A DNA stretch of 11,792 bases from a bacterium UBP12_UBA5184 (lineage in GTDB: Bacteria; Vulcanimicrobiota; Vulcanimicrobiia; Vulcanimicrobiales; Vulcanimicrobiaceae): NCBI GenBank assembly GCA_002413145.1, contig DHWK01000109.1, positions 6,966-18,757 of the forward strand, written 5' to 3'. Both the position numbers and the translations under genes were made by a program. Of the stretch, positions 1 through 7,675 are shown piece after piece; the first letter of the stretch is position 1, and each line of letters begins with the position of its first letter. The notes under the pieces were generated by a model, which saw nothing but the letters and a program-made list of their open reading frames with translations, did not search any database and had not been told where the DNA came from.

Positions 1-1
1 C

Positions 2-238
2 TTCGGATTGGTCGCGATGATCGTCGCCGCGTTTGCATTCCGCTGGTTCAATCCGCTGATGCTGATCTTGGTCGTCTTCAGCATCCCGCAGGCGCTTGCG
101 GCCTGGCGCGGAGAGAGCGATACGGCCTACCACGATCTCACGCCGCTGCAGCGTGGCGGCATCGCCCTCGCCTACTTCGGCCTCGCGGGCTTCCTGTTCG
201 CGGCGATGCTCGCGACACAGGTTACCGTTCCGCGCTAG
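2..238 (+). CDS. C-terminal fragment of an integral membrane protein, possibly site-2 protease (M50) family
   Basis: The reading frame is open from the left edge to a TAG at 236-238, so only the last 78 residues are visible and the start lies outside the window. The fragment has a hydrophobic helix (FRWFNPLMLILVVFSIPQAL), a short charged loop containing AWRGESDTAYHDLTPLQR, and a second hydrophobic helix ending in ATQVTVPR. A tail of this shape (membrane helix, then W-R-x-E and a Tyr-rich loop before 'QR', then a last helix) resembles the C-terminus of site-2 protease family proteins as I remember them. The zinc motifs HExxH and the second metal ligand would be in the missing part, so the family call is tentative. 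The next gene starts 7 bases after this stop, so the two are probably co-transcribed. That it is coding is fairly secure; its function is not. Confidence 0.55.
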   Translation, partial: FGLVAMIVAAFAFRWFNPLMLILVVFSIPQALAAWRGESDTAYHDLTPLQRGGIALAYFGLAGFLFAAMLATQVTVPR

Positions 239-240
239 GG
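237..240 (+). promoter_or_regulatory. Ribosome binding site deciding the start at 246
   Basis: AGGG overlapping the stop codon of the upstream gene, 5 bases before ATG 246. It supports 246 rather than the upstream in-frame start codons, which would lie inside the preceding gene and give a non-hydrophobic Arg/Ser-rich leader. Confidence 0.55.
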
Positions 241-245
241 CGCCG

Positions 246-1676
246 ATGCGCGTCTTCGCCCTCGCGGGCGCGCTGTTCGCCGTCGCGATCGCGTTCTTCA
301 TCGTCCGGCCCCAATCGACGCCCGCGCCGGCCTTACGCGATTTCGAGTCGTATTGGGCCGCCGGCTCCGCCTGGTCCGTCGGCGACGATCCGTATTCGCG
401 ACAGATCTGGCGTGCCGAGCGGCTCGTCCCCGGCGTCGACGCGCGCCGAGAAGAATTGCTGCCGTTCGTCGGGCCGCCGTTCGGCTTGCCGCTCTGGGCG
501 CAACTCGCGCGGCTCGACTATGGGCGTGCGGCGTTCGTGTGGGGCGGCGTCCTCGCCGTCGCGTCTCTGATCTTGGCGCTGGGAAGCTTGCGGCTGGCGA
601 GTGAGTTCGGCGGGACGGCGATCGACGGACTCGACCGGCTCGCGATCTTGGTGCTCGCCGCCGGCTTCGGCCCGCTCACGAGCGGGCTCGCCCTCGGTCA
701 AGTCGCCGTCGTGGCCTGTTCCGCGACGATCGTCGTCGTCGTCGCCTTGCGCGCGCGAAATGCGCTCGGCGCCGCCGCGGCAGCGTTGGTCGCGGCGTTG
801 CAGCCGAACATCGCGATCGCCTTGGCCGTGCGGCTCGGCGATCGACGCGCGACGATTGCCTTCGCGCTTACCGCGTTTGTGGCGCTCACCGGATCGTTCT
901 TCGCCGCCGGCGGCGGAGCCGGATTGCTGCGTTATCTGACGATGCTGCGCGAGCACGCGCGCGTCGAACAATTCCTCGCGATCCAGACGACGCCGGCCGC
1001 GGTGGCCCGCGCGTTCGGCGCGTCGCCGCAACTCGCGGGTGGCATCGGCCTCGGATTGGCGGCGCTCGTCGTGCTTTGTCTCATCGTACAATTGACGACG
1101 CGCGACTATGGCCCGCTCGAACGCTTCGCGATCGCCTCCGCGGCGCTGCCGCTCGCGTGGCCGTTCGCGCACGAGCACGATCTCACGCTGCTCTTCTTTC
1201 CGGCGGTCTTCGCCTTACGGCGAAGCCGCGGGATACTCGGAATCGTCGCGGTCCTCGGAACGCTGCTGGTCGCCGTCGACTGGCTCGGCCTCGCCCAACG
1301 CCCCGATGCGCTCCCGCAAACGATCGCGCTAACGGCTGCCGCCACGCTTGCGATCGTCATACTCGGCCGCAAGCTCCCGTGGTCGACGCTAGCCGCCGGG
1401 ATGATCGCGATCGCCGCGGTCGCCTACCTCGGCGGCATCGCGGCGGCGCACCCGTTGCCGACCTGGCCAGACGCATTGCCGGCCAACTTCCGCGTCGATC
1501 GCGCCGCCTCGGTCGCAGCCGTCTGGGCCGCCGAACAACACGCCGCCGGCATCGACCGCTTCGACGCACTCTGGGCGAGTCTGCGCGCGCTTTCGCTCGC
1601 TGGCTGCGGCTTACTTTGGTATGCCGCGAGCACCCTTAGGAAAATGCCGAGGAAACGTGGCGAGGAAATCGTTTAG
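246..1676 (+). CDS. DUF2029 / GT87-type polytopic membrane glycosyltransferase
   Basis: A 476-residue, very hydrophobic protein. The frame is open further upstream, but the ATG at 246 is preferred: it follows an AGGG at 237-240 with 5-base spacing and begins directly with a membrane helix (MRVFALAGALFAVAIAFFIV). After that helix comes DFESYWAAG...GDDPY (about residues 32-50), and then PFVGPPFGLPLWAQLARLDY. This is the pattern of GT87/DUF2029 enzymes: an acidic residue in the first external loop (here D32, the position thought catalytic in the mycobacterial mannosyltransferase PimE), a Tyr pair, then a P-P-F-xx-L loop. About ten membrane segments follow, including a hydrophilic LAWPFAHEHDLTLLFFP segment. 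Known members transfer mannose or other sugars from polyprenyl-phosphate donors to lipids or glycans on the outer membrane face; the acceptor here cannot be deduced. The C-terminus is short and basic (LRKMPRKRGEEIV). The gene sits immediately behind the partial membrane protein and converges with the next gene. Confidence 0.82.
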   Translation: MRVFALAGALFAVAIAFFIVRPQSTPAPALRDFESYWAAGSAWSVGDDPYSRQIWRAERLVPGVDARREELLPFVGPPFGLPLWAQLARLDYGRAAFVWGGVLAVASLILALGSLRLASEFGGTAIDGLDRLAILVLAAGFGPLTSGLALGQVAVVACSATIVVVVALRARNALGAAAAALVAALQPNIAIALAVRLGDRRATIAFALTAFVALTGSFFAAGGGAGLLRYLTMLREHARVEQFLAIQTTPAAVARAFGASPQLAGGIGLGLAALVVLCLIVQLTTRDYGPLERFAIASAALPLAWPFAHEHDLTLLFFPAVFALRRSRGILGIVAVLGTLLVAVDWLGLAQRPDALPQTIALTAAATLAIVILGRKLPWSTLAAGMIAIAAVAYLGGIAAAHPLPTWPDALPANFRVDRAASVAAVWAAEQHAAGIDRFDALWASLRALSLAGCGLLWYAASTLRKMPRKRGEEIV

Positions 1677-1746
1677 AACGACCGCAGTCGCACGCTCGCG
1701 ATTCGTGCTTGTCAGGGTCTGAGCGGCCCTCTTCCAAGTTGTGCTT

Positions 1747-2496
1747 TTAGTTGTCCTGAGTCAAGAGAAACGAAGGACCGGGGAACACGTTCCCGATAAC
1801 CCCGCTGGCGAGCTTCAGAGTCGTTGTCTCTGTCAGCGCTCCAGACGTGTTGTAAAATGAAACGTCTCGCTCGATGATCGTCCCACTGTTCACAAAGACC
1901 GCGTAGATGCGTTGAGCTCCGAACGACGTGAAGGTCCCGGCCCACTGATGGGTGGGAAAGATCCCTGCGGGCGTCGTCGTAACCGAGCCTCCGGCGTCGG
2001 TCACAGTTAAAGAATATGGGGCCGTGGCCGGCGGGAAACCACACCTGTAAATGGTTTCGATCCCAGAATAATTGCCCGCAACTCCGAAGAAAGCCAAAGG
2101 CTGATCGGGAACGTCCTCGACTTGCGGAGGTGTGGCAGCGCAGCCAGGTGGCGATGGGGCATCGGGCAGTGTGCCGGCAAACTCTTGTGTCACCGCGCCG
2201 TTGATTGAGAGGTATGATTGCACGACGGGCGGACTCTCAATGCTCGTCGTTCGAAGCGAATAGTACACTCCGCCGCGATACGATTGTTGGCCCATGTAGA
2301 CGGCAGACAGCGTCCCGCTGGTCGTACCCGATGATGAGGTGATGCTCTGTACATATGTCCACGTACTGCCCGCCTGCGGCAGCTGGGAACCGCCCGAGAC
2401 GCTCGAGGCTGACGAACTCGCACCAGCCAGAGGGAGCGAGCCTCGAAATTTGCATTGGCGGTTGCGCCCCGTGGAGACGATGGTCTTGCGCCGCAT
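1747..2496 (-). CDS. Hypothetical Ser/Thr/Gly-rich protein, probably extracytoplasmic in origin, no signal peptide visible
   Basis: A 249-residue product that I do not recognise. From about residue 25 onward it looks like an exported protein: a Ser/Gly linker (SSSASSVSGGSQLPQAG), then alternating polar/hydrophobic beta-type sequence (TWTYVQ, VYYSLRTTS, YSLTVTDAGGSVTTT, RIYAVFVNSGTIIERDVSFY) rich in Ser, Thr, Gly and Tyr. Two Cys occur in the body (PPGC and YRCGF). The first 20 residues (MRRKTIVSTGRNRQCKFRGS) are basic and not a signal peptide. They are followed by LPLAGA-S-S-S, which resembles a lipobox region without its cysteine. An in-frame TGA lies three codons upstream of the ATG, so the N-terminus cannot be extended far, and there is no clear Shine-Dalgarno. 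The gene may be a remnant whose leader was lost or replaced, or its true start may be elsewhere. GC content is lower than in neighbouring genes (one 60-base line counted gave 55%). It lies downstream of the SBP train with about 270 bases between, so it is probably a separate unit. Confidence 0.5.
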   Translation of the reverse strand: MRRKTIVSTGRNRQCKFRGSLPLAGASSSASSVSGGSQLPQAGSTWTYVQSITSSSGTTSGTLSAVYMGQQSYRGGVYYSLRTTSIESPPVVQSYLSINGAVTQEFAGTLPDAPSPPGCAATPPQVEDVPDQPLAFFGVAGNYSGIETIYRCGFPPATAPYSLTVTDAGGSVTTTPAGIFPTHQWAGTFTSFGAQRIYAVFVNSGTIIERDVSFYNTSGALTETTTLKLASGVIGNVFPGPSFLLTQDN

Positions 2497-2766
2497 TCCA
2501 AAGCGTCAGCCACGCCTGCGTCAGCTAGGTTCGGACGAGTCTTGCTAGGCCGTGGCACCTAAACGAATCCCGCTCGGCTTTGCCGGATCTCACGAGGGTG
2601 ACAACGAGGGGCAAGGTCCACCGGGACTACCATCATAGTATGTTACCGTGTCAGTGTCTGCCAACGTACGCCCTGGTCAATTGGAATCCCCACGCCGCGG
2701 CACCCCATCTCCGAGTCTTCCGTGTATCTAGGGGCGTTGCGTTCAGGCTGCGATTACAATTGTTTT
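2497..2766. other. Intergenic region without a credible gene
   Basis: This 270-base stretch separates the end of the solute-binding-protein train from the hypothetical gene. Its composition is less GC-rich than the flanking train. Short open frames exist on both strands but none has a ribosome site together with a sensible protein. I saw no strong hairpin followed by a T-run that would serve as terminator for the train ending at 2767. The only structured signal is a possible minus-strand promoter at 2635-2664. Confidence 0.5.
2635..2664 (-). promoter_or_regulatory. Possible sigma70-type promoter for the hypothetical gene
   Basis: Read on the minus strand there is TTGGCA (5 of 6 matches to TTGACA) at 2664-2659, an 18-base spacer, then TACTAT (4 of 6 matches to TATAAT) at 2640-2635. 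This would start transcription about 130 bases before the ATG at 2496, so the leader would be long. Such matches arise by chance, and the -10 consensus of this organism is unknown. Confidence 0.25.
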
Positions 2767-4419
2767 CTAGCGGCTAAGTGACCAGTCTTGGACGTTCCAA
2801 AAGTCCATCGAGGGGCCGGGCTTGGCACCTTGGAGATCCTCGTTGACGGCGAGGCGGTCGCGGCGCTGGGAAATCACCATGAACGGCGCGTCGCCCATCA
2901 AGATCTCTTGCGCCGCGATGAGATCACGCTTCCGGCTTGCGCGGTCGTAGTTCCGCAGCGAATCGGCGACCAGCGCGTCGAACTTGTGGTTGCAGTACCC
3001 GAGGTAGTTGAGACCCTTGGGCGAGATCTTGTCACAGGTATACTGATTTTGTAAGTCGGGTTCCGGGGGGAGTCCCCAGGCGTAACTCGCCATGTCGTAC
3101 TTGCGGTTCGCAATGATCCCGCCGGCGGCGTATCCGGCGAAGAGCGTGTTGGTCGGGTACCGAAAATACTCGAGCCCGACGCCGAGTTTCTTGTAGGCGT
3201 TCTGCAAAATAAGGACGCGCGCGTCGAGCCCGAGGTTCCCGACGTTGCCGACGAATTTGAGCCGCAGCGTCAGGTCGCCCTTGTGACGCAAGCCGTCGGT
3301 GCCCATCACCCAGCCCGATTCATCCAGCAGCGCAGCCGCCTTCTTCAGATCGAACGGATAGCGCGGCGCGTGCGGATCGTAGGCCCACGACAGGTGTGAG
3401 ATCGGCGTCCACTCGCGCCGCCCGATCCGGTGATCGACCTTGTCCCACATCGTATCGAGATCGGCGCCGTAGATGAGCGCCCGGCGCACGCGAACGTCGT
3501 CGAGCAGCGGCGAGGTCACGTTGAAGTCGAAGTGCCCGAAACCCGTCGTGTCGTACTCGATGATCTTCGTTCCGGCGATGCCGGGAAGTTGCGGCGCCTG
3601 GTAGTTCGGCGCGCGCACATAAGCGTCGAGTTCGTGCGAGCGGAGCTGCGCGAGGTCGGTGTTCGCGTCGGGGACGATCTTGAAGATCACCTTGCGCAGT
3701 TTCGGCTTCCCGCCCCACCAGCGGTCGAACGCCTCCATCACGACCTGACTGCCGCGATCCCAGCGCACGTACTTGAAGGGACCCAAGCCGACCGGTAGCG
3801 CGTTGTACGGCGCCTTGTTGATGTCGCTGACCCCGGCGAGCAGATGCTTCGGCAGAATCGCCGGATTGCCGACCGGAGTAAAAAAGACGTTCAAGAAGGG
3901 CGCATACGGGCGCTTCAACCGGAAGACGACGGTGTAGGCATCGCGCGTCGTAACGCGCTCGATCTCTTCCCAGCCGCGTCGCGTCAAGACGTTCGTCTTC
4001 GGATCGAGGATCGTCGCGACCGTGAAGGCGACGTCGGCCGAGGTGAACGGGACGCCGTCGTGCCAAACGACGCCGTGCCGCAGATGAAACGTGAGCGAGC
4101 GGCCGTCGCGCGAAATGCCCCCATTCTCACGCGTCGGAACCTCGAGCGCGAGACTCGGAACGGGGTTGTTCCGGTCGTCGAACATGAAGAAATAACCCAT
4201 CGTAAACGCCGAGAGGTCGTTCACGAGCGTCTGCGTCGAGAGCAGCGGGTTGAGGTTGTCGAGGTCCTCGCCGTCGGCCCAGCGCAAGGTCCCCGGAATC
4301 GTCCAGGCGTGCAAGCCGGCGCCGGGGCCCTGCGTGCCGACGCGCGCACAGCCCGCCGGCACGATCGCCGCGGCCAGGCACAGCGCCGCGAGACCGCGTG
4401 CGGCACTAGATATCGACAT
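2767..4419 (-). CDS. Family 5 extracytoplasmic solute-binding protein, lipoprotein (SBP-D)
   Basis: 550 residues, normal for the OppA/DppA-type family 5 binding proteins (SBP_bac_5) that present peptides, nickel chelates or haem to ABC importers. ATG 4419 is chosen over longer in-frame starts because it begins a signal peptide: MSISSAARGLAALCLAAAIV followed by PAGC, Cys24 as lipid-anchored residue. The -3 position is Pro instead of the usual Leu, so the lipobox is imperfect. Family landmarks in order: LDNLNPLLSTQ near residue 54; TFHLRHGVVWHDGVPFTSADV; YNALPVGLGPFKYVRWDRG; GGKPKLRKVIFKIVPDANT; DVRVRRAL; a C-terminal lobe with C462-X13-C476, probably a disulphide shared with SBP-B and SBP-C. 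Its lobes resemble SBP-A most (both have a Trp-Asp-Arg-x-Ser-Gln-Val-Val-Met segment and a V-G-T-Q start of the mature protein). Translation start overlaps the end of SBP-C by 14 bases with no visible ribosome site, so it is probably coupled. Last gene of the train. Ligand unknown. Confidence 0.88.
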   Translation of the reverse strand: MSISSAARGLAALCLAAAIVPAGCARVGTQGPGAGLHAWTIPGTLRWADGEDLDNLNPLLSTQTLVNDLSAFTMGYFFMFDDRNNPVPSLALEVPTRENGGISRDGRSLTFHLRHGVVWHDGVPFTSADVAFTVATILDPKTNVLTRRGWEEIERVTTRDAYTVVFRLKRPYAPFLNVFFTPVGNPAILPKHLLAGVSDINKAPYNALPVGLGPFKYVRWDRGSQVVMEAFDRWWGGKPKLRKVIFKIVPDANTDLAQLRSHELDAYVRAPNYQAPQLPGIAGTKIIEYDTTGFGHFDFNVTSPLLDDVRVRRALIYGADLDTMWDKVDHRIGRREWTPISHLSWAYDPHAPRYPFDLKKAAALLDESGWVMGTDGLRHKGDLTLRLKFVGNVGNLGLDARVLILQNAYKKLGVGLEYFRYPTNTLFAGYAAGGIIANRKYDMASYAWGLPPEPDLQNQYTCDKISPKGLNYLGYCNHKFDALVADSLRNYDRASRKRDLIAAQEILMGDAPFMVISQRRDRLAVNEDLQGAKPGPSMDFWNVQDWSLSR

Positions 4420-6031
4420 CGAGCATCGAATCGAACGGTGCGACCGGATTCGGCTTCCAACCCTTGAGGTCGTCGTTGAACGCGTAGATCTCTCGGCGCG
4501 CGTCGAGGACGACGGTCGGGACGTCCTTATAGATCTGCTCCTGGATGAACTTGAGGTCGCCGCTACGTTCGGTTTTGCCATAGTGCGTCTGCGCGTGATC
4601 GAGGGCGGCGGTCACTTGCTTGTTACAATAGCGCGGGTCGTTCTGGCCGTTGGGCGGAAAGCGGTTGCAGCTGAACGTGTTCGCGAGGTCCGAATTGGGG
4701 TCGCCGCCCCAGCCGAAGTTGATGACGTCGAACTTGCCGCTGTAGACGATCCCGCCGTTCTGCAGCGGCGCGAACATGACCGCGGCGAGGTAGCGGTGGA
4801 CCGTGAACTCGATCCCCAGTTGCTTCCACCAACCGCCGATCAGCAGCAGTTGCGTGTCGGTGTCGGGCGAGCCGGTCGAACTCGCATACTGCAGCGCCAG
4901 CCGCATCCCGTTCTTCGCCCGAATTCCGTCGGAGCCGCGCACCCAGCCGGCGTCGTCGAGAATCTTGTTCGCCTTCGCGATGTCGAACGGCACGCTCGGC
5001 AACTCTACGTGGTACGAGCTTGCGGGTGGAACCACCGACTCGGTCAGGATGTAGATGCCGAAGCGAATCTTGTCGTTGAGCGCCTTCCGGTCGACGGCGT
5101 AGCGCAGCGCTTGACGCACCGCCGGATCCTGGAGGACGGGGTGGCTCATGTTGAAGTCGATGTGGTCGTAGAAGAAACTCGGAGTCATGACGATGTTCAG
5201 GCCGGCGATCCTGCGCAGGTCGTTGACGTAGTGCGGCGCGACCGGCGTCCAGAGATCGAGTTCGTGCGTCTTCATCTGTTCGAGCACGGTGTTGCGGTCG
5301 GGGATGATCTTGAAGACGATGCGCTGGATCCTCGGCTGGCCGCGCCAGTACTCGGGATTCGGGACCATCGTCACCGAGTCGCCGCGCTTCCAGGCCTCGT
5401 ACTTGAACGGCCCGATGCCGATCGGCGCCGAGTTGTATGGGACGTCGTTAAGGCTCTTGTATTTCTCGAGCAGGTGCTTCGGCAGCAGCGCCGGGTTCGC
5501 GCCGGCGGTCGTGAAAAACGTCTCGAGAAACGACGAGTACGGTTTCTTGAGGTGATAGACGACGGTGTACTTGTCGGGCTCGTCGATCTTCTCGATCAGC
5601 TCCCAGCCGTCGCGGCTGGCGACGTTGTTGGCCGGATTGTTGACCGCGTTGGTCGAGAAAACGACGTCGTCGGCGTCGAACGGCGCGCCGTCGGACCACT
5701 TCACGCCTTGCCGGAGATGCCAAGTGATCGTCTTGCCGTCTTTGCTGATCCCACCGTTCGCTTTGCTCGGGACCTCCGTCACGAGTTCCGGAACCGTCGG
5801 CTCGGCGTGTTCGTCAGTCTTGACGAGCCAGGCCATCGTCATCTGCGCCATGTTGGCGACCACGGCTTGGGTCGACGTCAGCGGGTTCAAACCGACGATG
5901 TCCTCGGCGCTTGCGTAGCGGATAACGTGCGGTTGCGTATAGGAATGCCGCTCGCCGTTCGATCCGCCGCCGCCGATCTTCGTGCAGGCGGCGATCGCCA
6001 GGATCAATCCAACGCTCACCGCGCGGCGCAT
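4406..6031 (-). CDS. Family 5 extracytoplasmic solute-binding protein, lipoprotein (SBP-C)
   Basis: 541 residues. The N-terminus MRRAVSVGLILAIAAC is a short lipoprotein signal with lipobox I-A-A-C (Cys16), followed by a Gly/Ser linker. Family 5 landmarks: EDIVGLNPLTSTQ; TWHLRQGVKWSDGAPFDADDV; YNSAPIGIGPFKYEAWKRGD; NPEYWRGQPRIQRIVFKII; DPAVRQALRYAVDRKAL; ILDDAGWVRGSDGIRAK, the helix-turn segment preceding the second lobe. C455-X13-C469 encloses FPPNGQN. It is closest to SBP-B (shared GSPDTD, QNGGI, FPPNGQN and an end in VDI). The ATG overlaps the stop of SBP-B as TGATG, with no Shine-Dalgarno in front, which implies reinitiation by ribosomes finishing SBP-B. Role: ligand capture outside the cytoplasmic membrane, attached by a lipid; substrate cannot be read from sequence. 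No transporter subunits are adjacent. Confidence 0.9.
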   Translation of the reverse strand: MRRAVSVGLILAIAACTKIGGGGSNGERHSYTQPHVIRYASAEDIVGLNPLTSTQAVVANMAQMTMAWLVKTDEHAEPTVPELVTEVPSKANGGISKDGKTITWHLRQGVKWSDGAPFDADDVVFSTNAVNNPANNVASRDGWELIEKIDEPDKYTVVYHLKKPYSSFLETFFTTAGANPALLPKHLLEKYKSLNDVPYNSAPIGIGPFKYEAWKRGDSVTMVPNPEYWRGQPRIQRIVFKIIPDRNTVLEQMKTHELDLWTPVAPHYVNDLRRIAGLNIVMTPSFFYDHIDFNMSHPVLQDPAVRQALRYAVDRKALNDKIRFGIYILTESVVPPASSYHVELPSVPFDIAKANKILDDAGWVRGSDGIRAKNGMRLALQYASSTGSPDTDTQLLLIGGWWKQLGIEFTVHRYLAAVMFAPLQNGGIVYSGKFDVINFGWGGDPNSDLANTFSCNRFPPNGQNDPRYCNKQVTAALDHAQTHYGKTERSGDLKFIQEQIYKDVPTVVLDARREIYAFNDDLKGWKPNPVAPFDSMLDVDI

Positions 6032-6033
6032 CA
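6029..6033 (-). promoter_or_regulatory. TGATG stop/start overlap coupling SBP-B to SBP-C
   Basis: The minus strand reads TGATG: the TGA of SBP-B (6033-6031) shares its A with the ATG of SBP-C (6031-6029). The bases before it, read on the minus strand (ACGTCGACATC), contain no purine-rich ribosome site, so translation of SBP-C likely depends on termination of SBP-B. Confidence 0.6.
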
Positions 6034-7662
6034 GATGTCGACGTTCATGAAGTCGTCGAATGCCGAGACCGAATTGGGATGAAAGTTCTGGAGATCGACG
6101 TTGTGCGGGAAGAGATCCTCGTTGACTGACGTGACGTAGGTCGGGACGTCAGCAGCGATAGCGTCTTGCACGAGCGCATTATAACGCTTCTGCTCGTTGA
6201 AATCGTAGGTCAATTTGAAGGCCTGCATCGCCGCATCGGCCTTCTTGTTGCACCAATGCATGCTGTTCTGACCGTTGGGCGGAAACTGGTCGCAGGCATA
6301 GATCGTGGTGAGATCGCCGCTCGGCGACAGAAACCACGCGAAGATTACAGCGTCGAACTTCCCTCCATAGATGATTCCGCCGTTCTGCTTCAGCGCGAAG
6401 AGCAGCGCCGGGTCATAATTGTGCCGGTTGAGCTCGGCGCCGATCTTCGTCCATCCGGCGCGAATTAATTCGATCCGCAAATCAGTGTCCGGGCTACCGG
6501 TGTTGGAAGCGAACTCGATCGAAAGACGCTGGCCGCCCTTCACGCGGATACCGTCCGCACCACGTTCCTTCCAACCGGCTTCGTCGAGCAGCGCGTTGGC
6601 CTTCGCGAGATCGAATTCGCTGAATTTGATCTTTGTCGCATAGGGGCTCGCCGGCGAGACGATGCTCTCTTGCAGGATTCCGACTTCGTGGCTCACCTTC
6701 TCCCATAGGATCCGACGGTCAATCGCGAGCGCAAGCGCCCGGCGTACGCGAACGTCGCGCAAGAGCGGCCGCTCCAGGTTGAAATCGACGTGGCCGAAGC
6801 CATAGCCGGTCTGTCGGATGATATCGTAGCCCTTCAAATTCTTTAGGCGGACGAGGTACGCGGCGGCGGCGTTCGGCCAGAGGTCGATGTCTCCCGTCTG
6901 CAATTGCGTGAAGAGCGTGTCGCGGTTGGGGACAATGCGGTACTCGACGCGCTGCAATTTCGGCAAGCCGCGGAAGTAATTCGGATTGGCTTCGAGGATG
7001 ATGCGGTCGCCACGGCGCCATTCGACGTAGCGGAACGGTCCGATGCCAACCGGCTTCGAGTTATATGCGTCGGTGTTGACGTTGGTGGAATGTTCGAGGA
7101 GGTGCTTCGGAACGATCGACGGGTTCGCGCCGGCGCTCGAAAAAAACGTCACGAGGAAGGGCGAGTACGGCTCTTTCAGATGAAAGACGACCGTGTATTT
7201 GTCGGGCGCGTCCATCTTGACGATACGATCCCAGCCGTCACGGCTAACGACGTTGGTCTTCGGATCGAGAATCATCTTGGTGGTGAAGATGACGTCGTCG
7301 GCACCGAAGGGCTGGCCGTCGGACCACTTCACGTTCTTGCGGAGATGGAGGGTGAGCGTCTTGCCGTCTTTGCCGATTCCTCCGTTCGCCTTGGTGGGCA
7401 GAACCGTTACGAGTTCGGGATAGGCCTTGTTTTCGTGGTCGTATTTAAAGAGCCACGCCATCGTAAGCGACGACATCCGGCTCAGACCAAGTTGCTGGGC
7501 GAACATCGGGTTGAGCGACGTCACGTCACCGATATCCCCGAAACGCAGCACGTGAGGTTTGGTGAACGAGTTGTGGCGCTGCACGTCCGAGGACGCCGGG
7601 CCGATGCCGGCGGCGTAAGCGGCGAGCAACGCGAGCGCTGCGATGCGGGCAAGACGGTTCAC
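6031..7662 (-). CDS. Family 5 extracytoplasmic solute-binding protein with non-lipoprotein signal (SBP-B)
   Basis: 543 residues beginning with GTG at 7662, supported by GAGGA at 7671-7667. The N-terminus MNRLARIAALALLAAYAAGI followed by GPASSDV is a Sec-type signal (basic n-region, hydrophobic core, small residues near a plausible cut after AAG or PAS) with no cysteine. Unlike its three neighbours, this protein is therefore predicted to be soluble in the periplasm, or to keep an uncleaved anchor. Family 5 landmarks: DVTSLNPMFAQQ; TLHLRKNVKWSDGQPFGADDV; YNSKPVGIGPFRYVEWRRGD; NPNYFRGLPKLQRVEYRIV; DVRVRRALALAIDRRI; LLDEAGWKERGADGIRVKGG. C457-X13-C471 encloses FPPNGQN. Closest relative in the window is SBP-C. 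It follows SBP-A by 13 bases and overlaps SBP-C by one base. Ligand unknown. Confidence 0.9.
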   Translation of the reverse strand: MNRLARIAALALLAAYAAGIGPASSDVQRHNSFTKPHVLRFGDIGDVTSLNPMFAQQLGLSRMSSLTMAWLFKYDHENKAYPELVTVLPTKANGGIGKDGKTLTLHLRKNVKWSDGQPFGADDVIFTTKMILDPKTNVVSRDGWDRIVKMDAPDKYTVVFHLKEPYSPFLVTFFSSAGANPSIVPKHLLEHSTNVNTDAYNSKPVGIGPFRYVEWRRGDRIILEANPNYFRGLPKLQRVEYRIVPNRDTLFTQLQTGDIDLWPNAAAAYLVRLKNLKGYDIIRQTGYGFGHVDFNLERPLLRDVRVRRALALAIDRRILWEKVSHEVGILQESIVSPASPYATKIKFSEFDLAKANALLDEAGWKERGADGIRVKGGQRLSIEFASNTGSPDTDLRIELIRAGWTKIGAELNRHNYDPALLFALKQNGGIIYGGKFDAVIFAWFLSPSGDLTTIYACDQFPPNGQNSMHWCNKKADAAMQAFKLTYDFNEQKRYNALVQDAIAADVPTYVTSVNEDLFPHNVDLQNFHPNSVSAFDDFMNVDI

Positions 7663-7666
7663 GCGG

Positions 7667-7671
7667 TCCTC
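7667..7671 (-). promoter_or_regulatory. Ribosome binding site for the GTG start of SBP-B
   Basis: GAGGA on the minus strand, 4 bases before the GTG at 7662, within the 13-base gap after the stop of SBP-A. It is one of the few recognisable Shine-Dalgarno sites inside the SBP block and supports the GTG start. Confidence 0.5.
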
Positions 7672-7675
7672 ACTT

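Noticed and set aside
333..1178. Minus-strand open frame of 281 codons within the GT87-type gene
   Set aside because: An Arg/Glu/Gln-rich shadow of a hydrophobic membrane protein, as expected for the complement of such a gene.
1677..1746. Terminator sought between the convergent genes
   Set aside because: Only a 4-base stem (AGGG...CCCT) without a following T-run on the plus strand; too weak to call.
2580..2777. Plus-strand 65-codon open frame in the intergenic region
   Set aside because: No ribosome site, no homology I recognise, mixed composition, and it runs into the end of SBP-D on the other strand.
4250..6082. Plus-strand open frame of 610 codons opposite SBP-C and SBP-D
   Set aside because: It runs antisense to clear family 5 binding proteins. 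Its translation is Arg/Val/Asp-rich without any recognisable domain. Long antisense frames are expected in GC-rich coding DNA.
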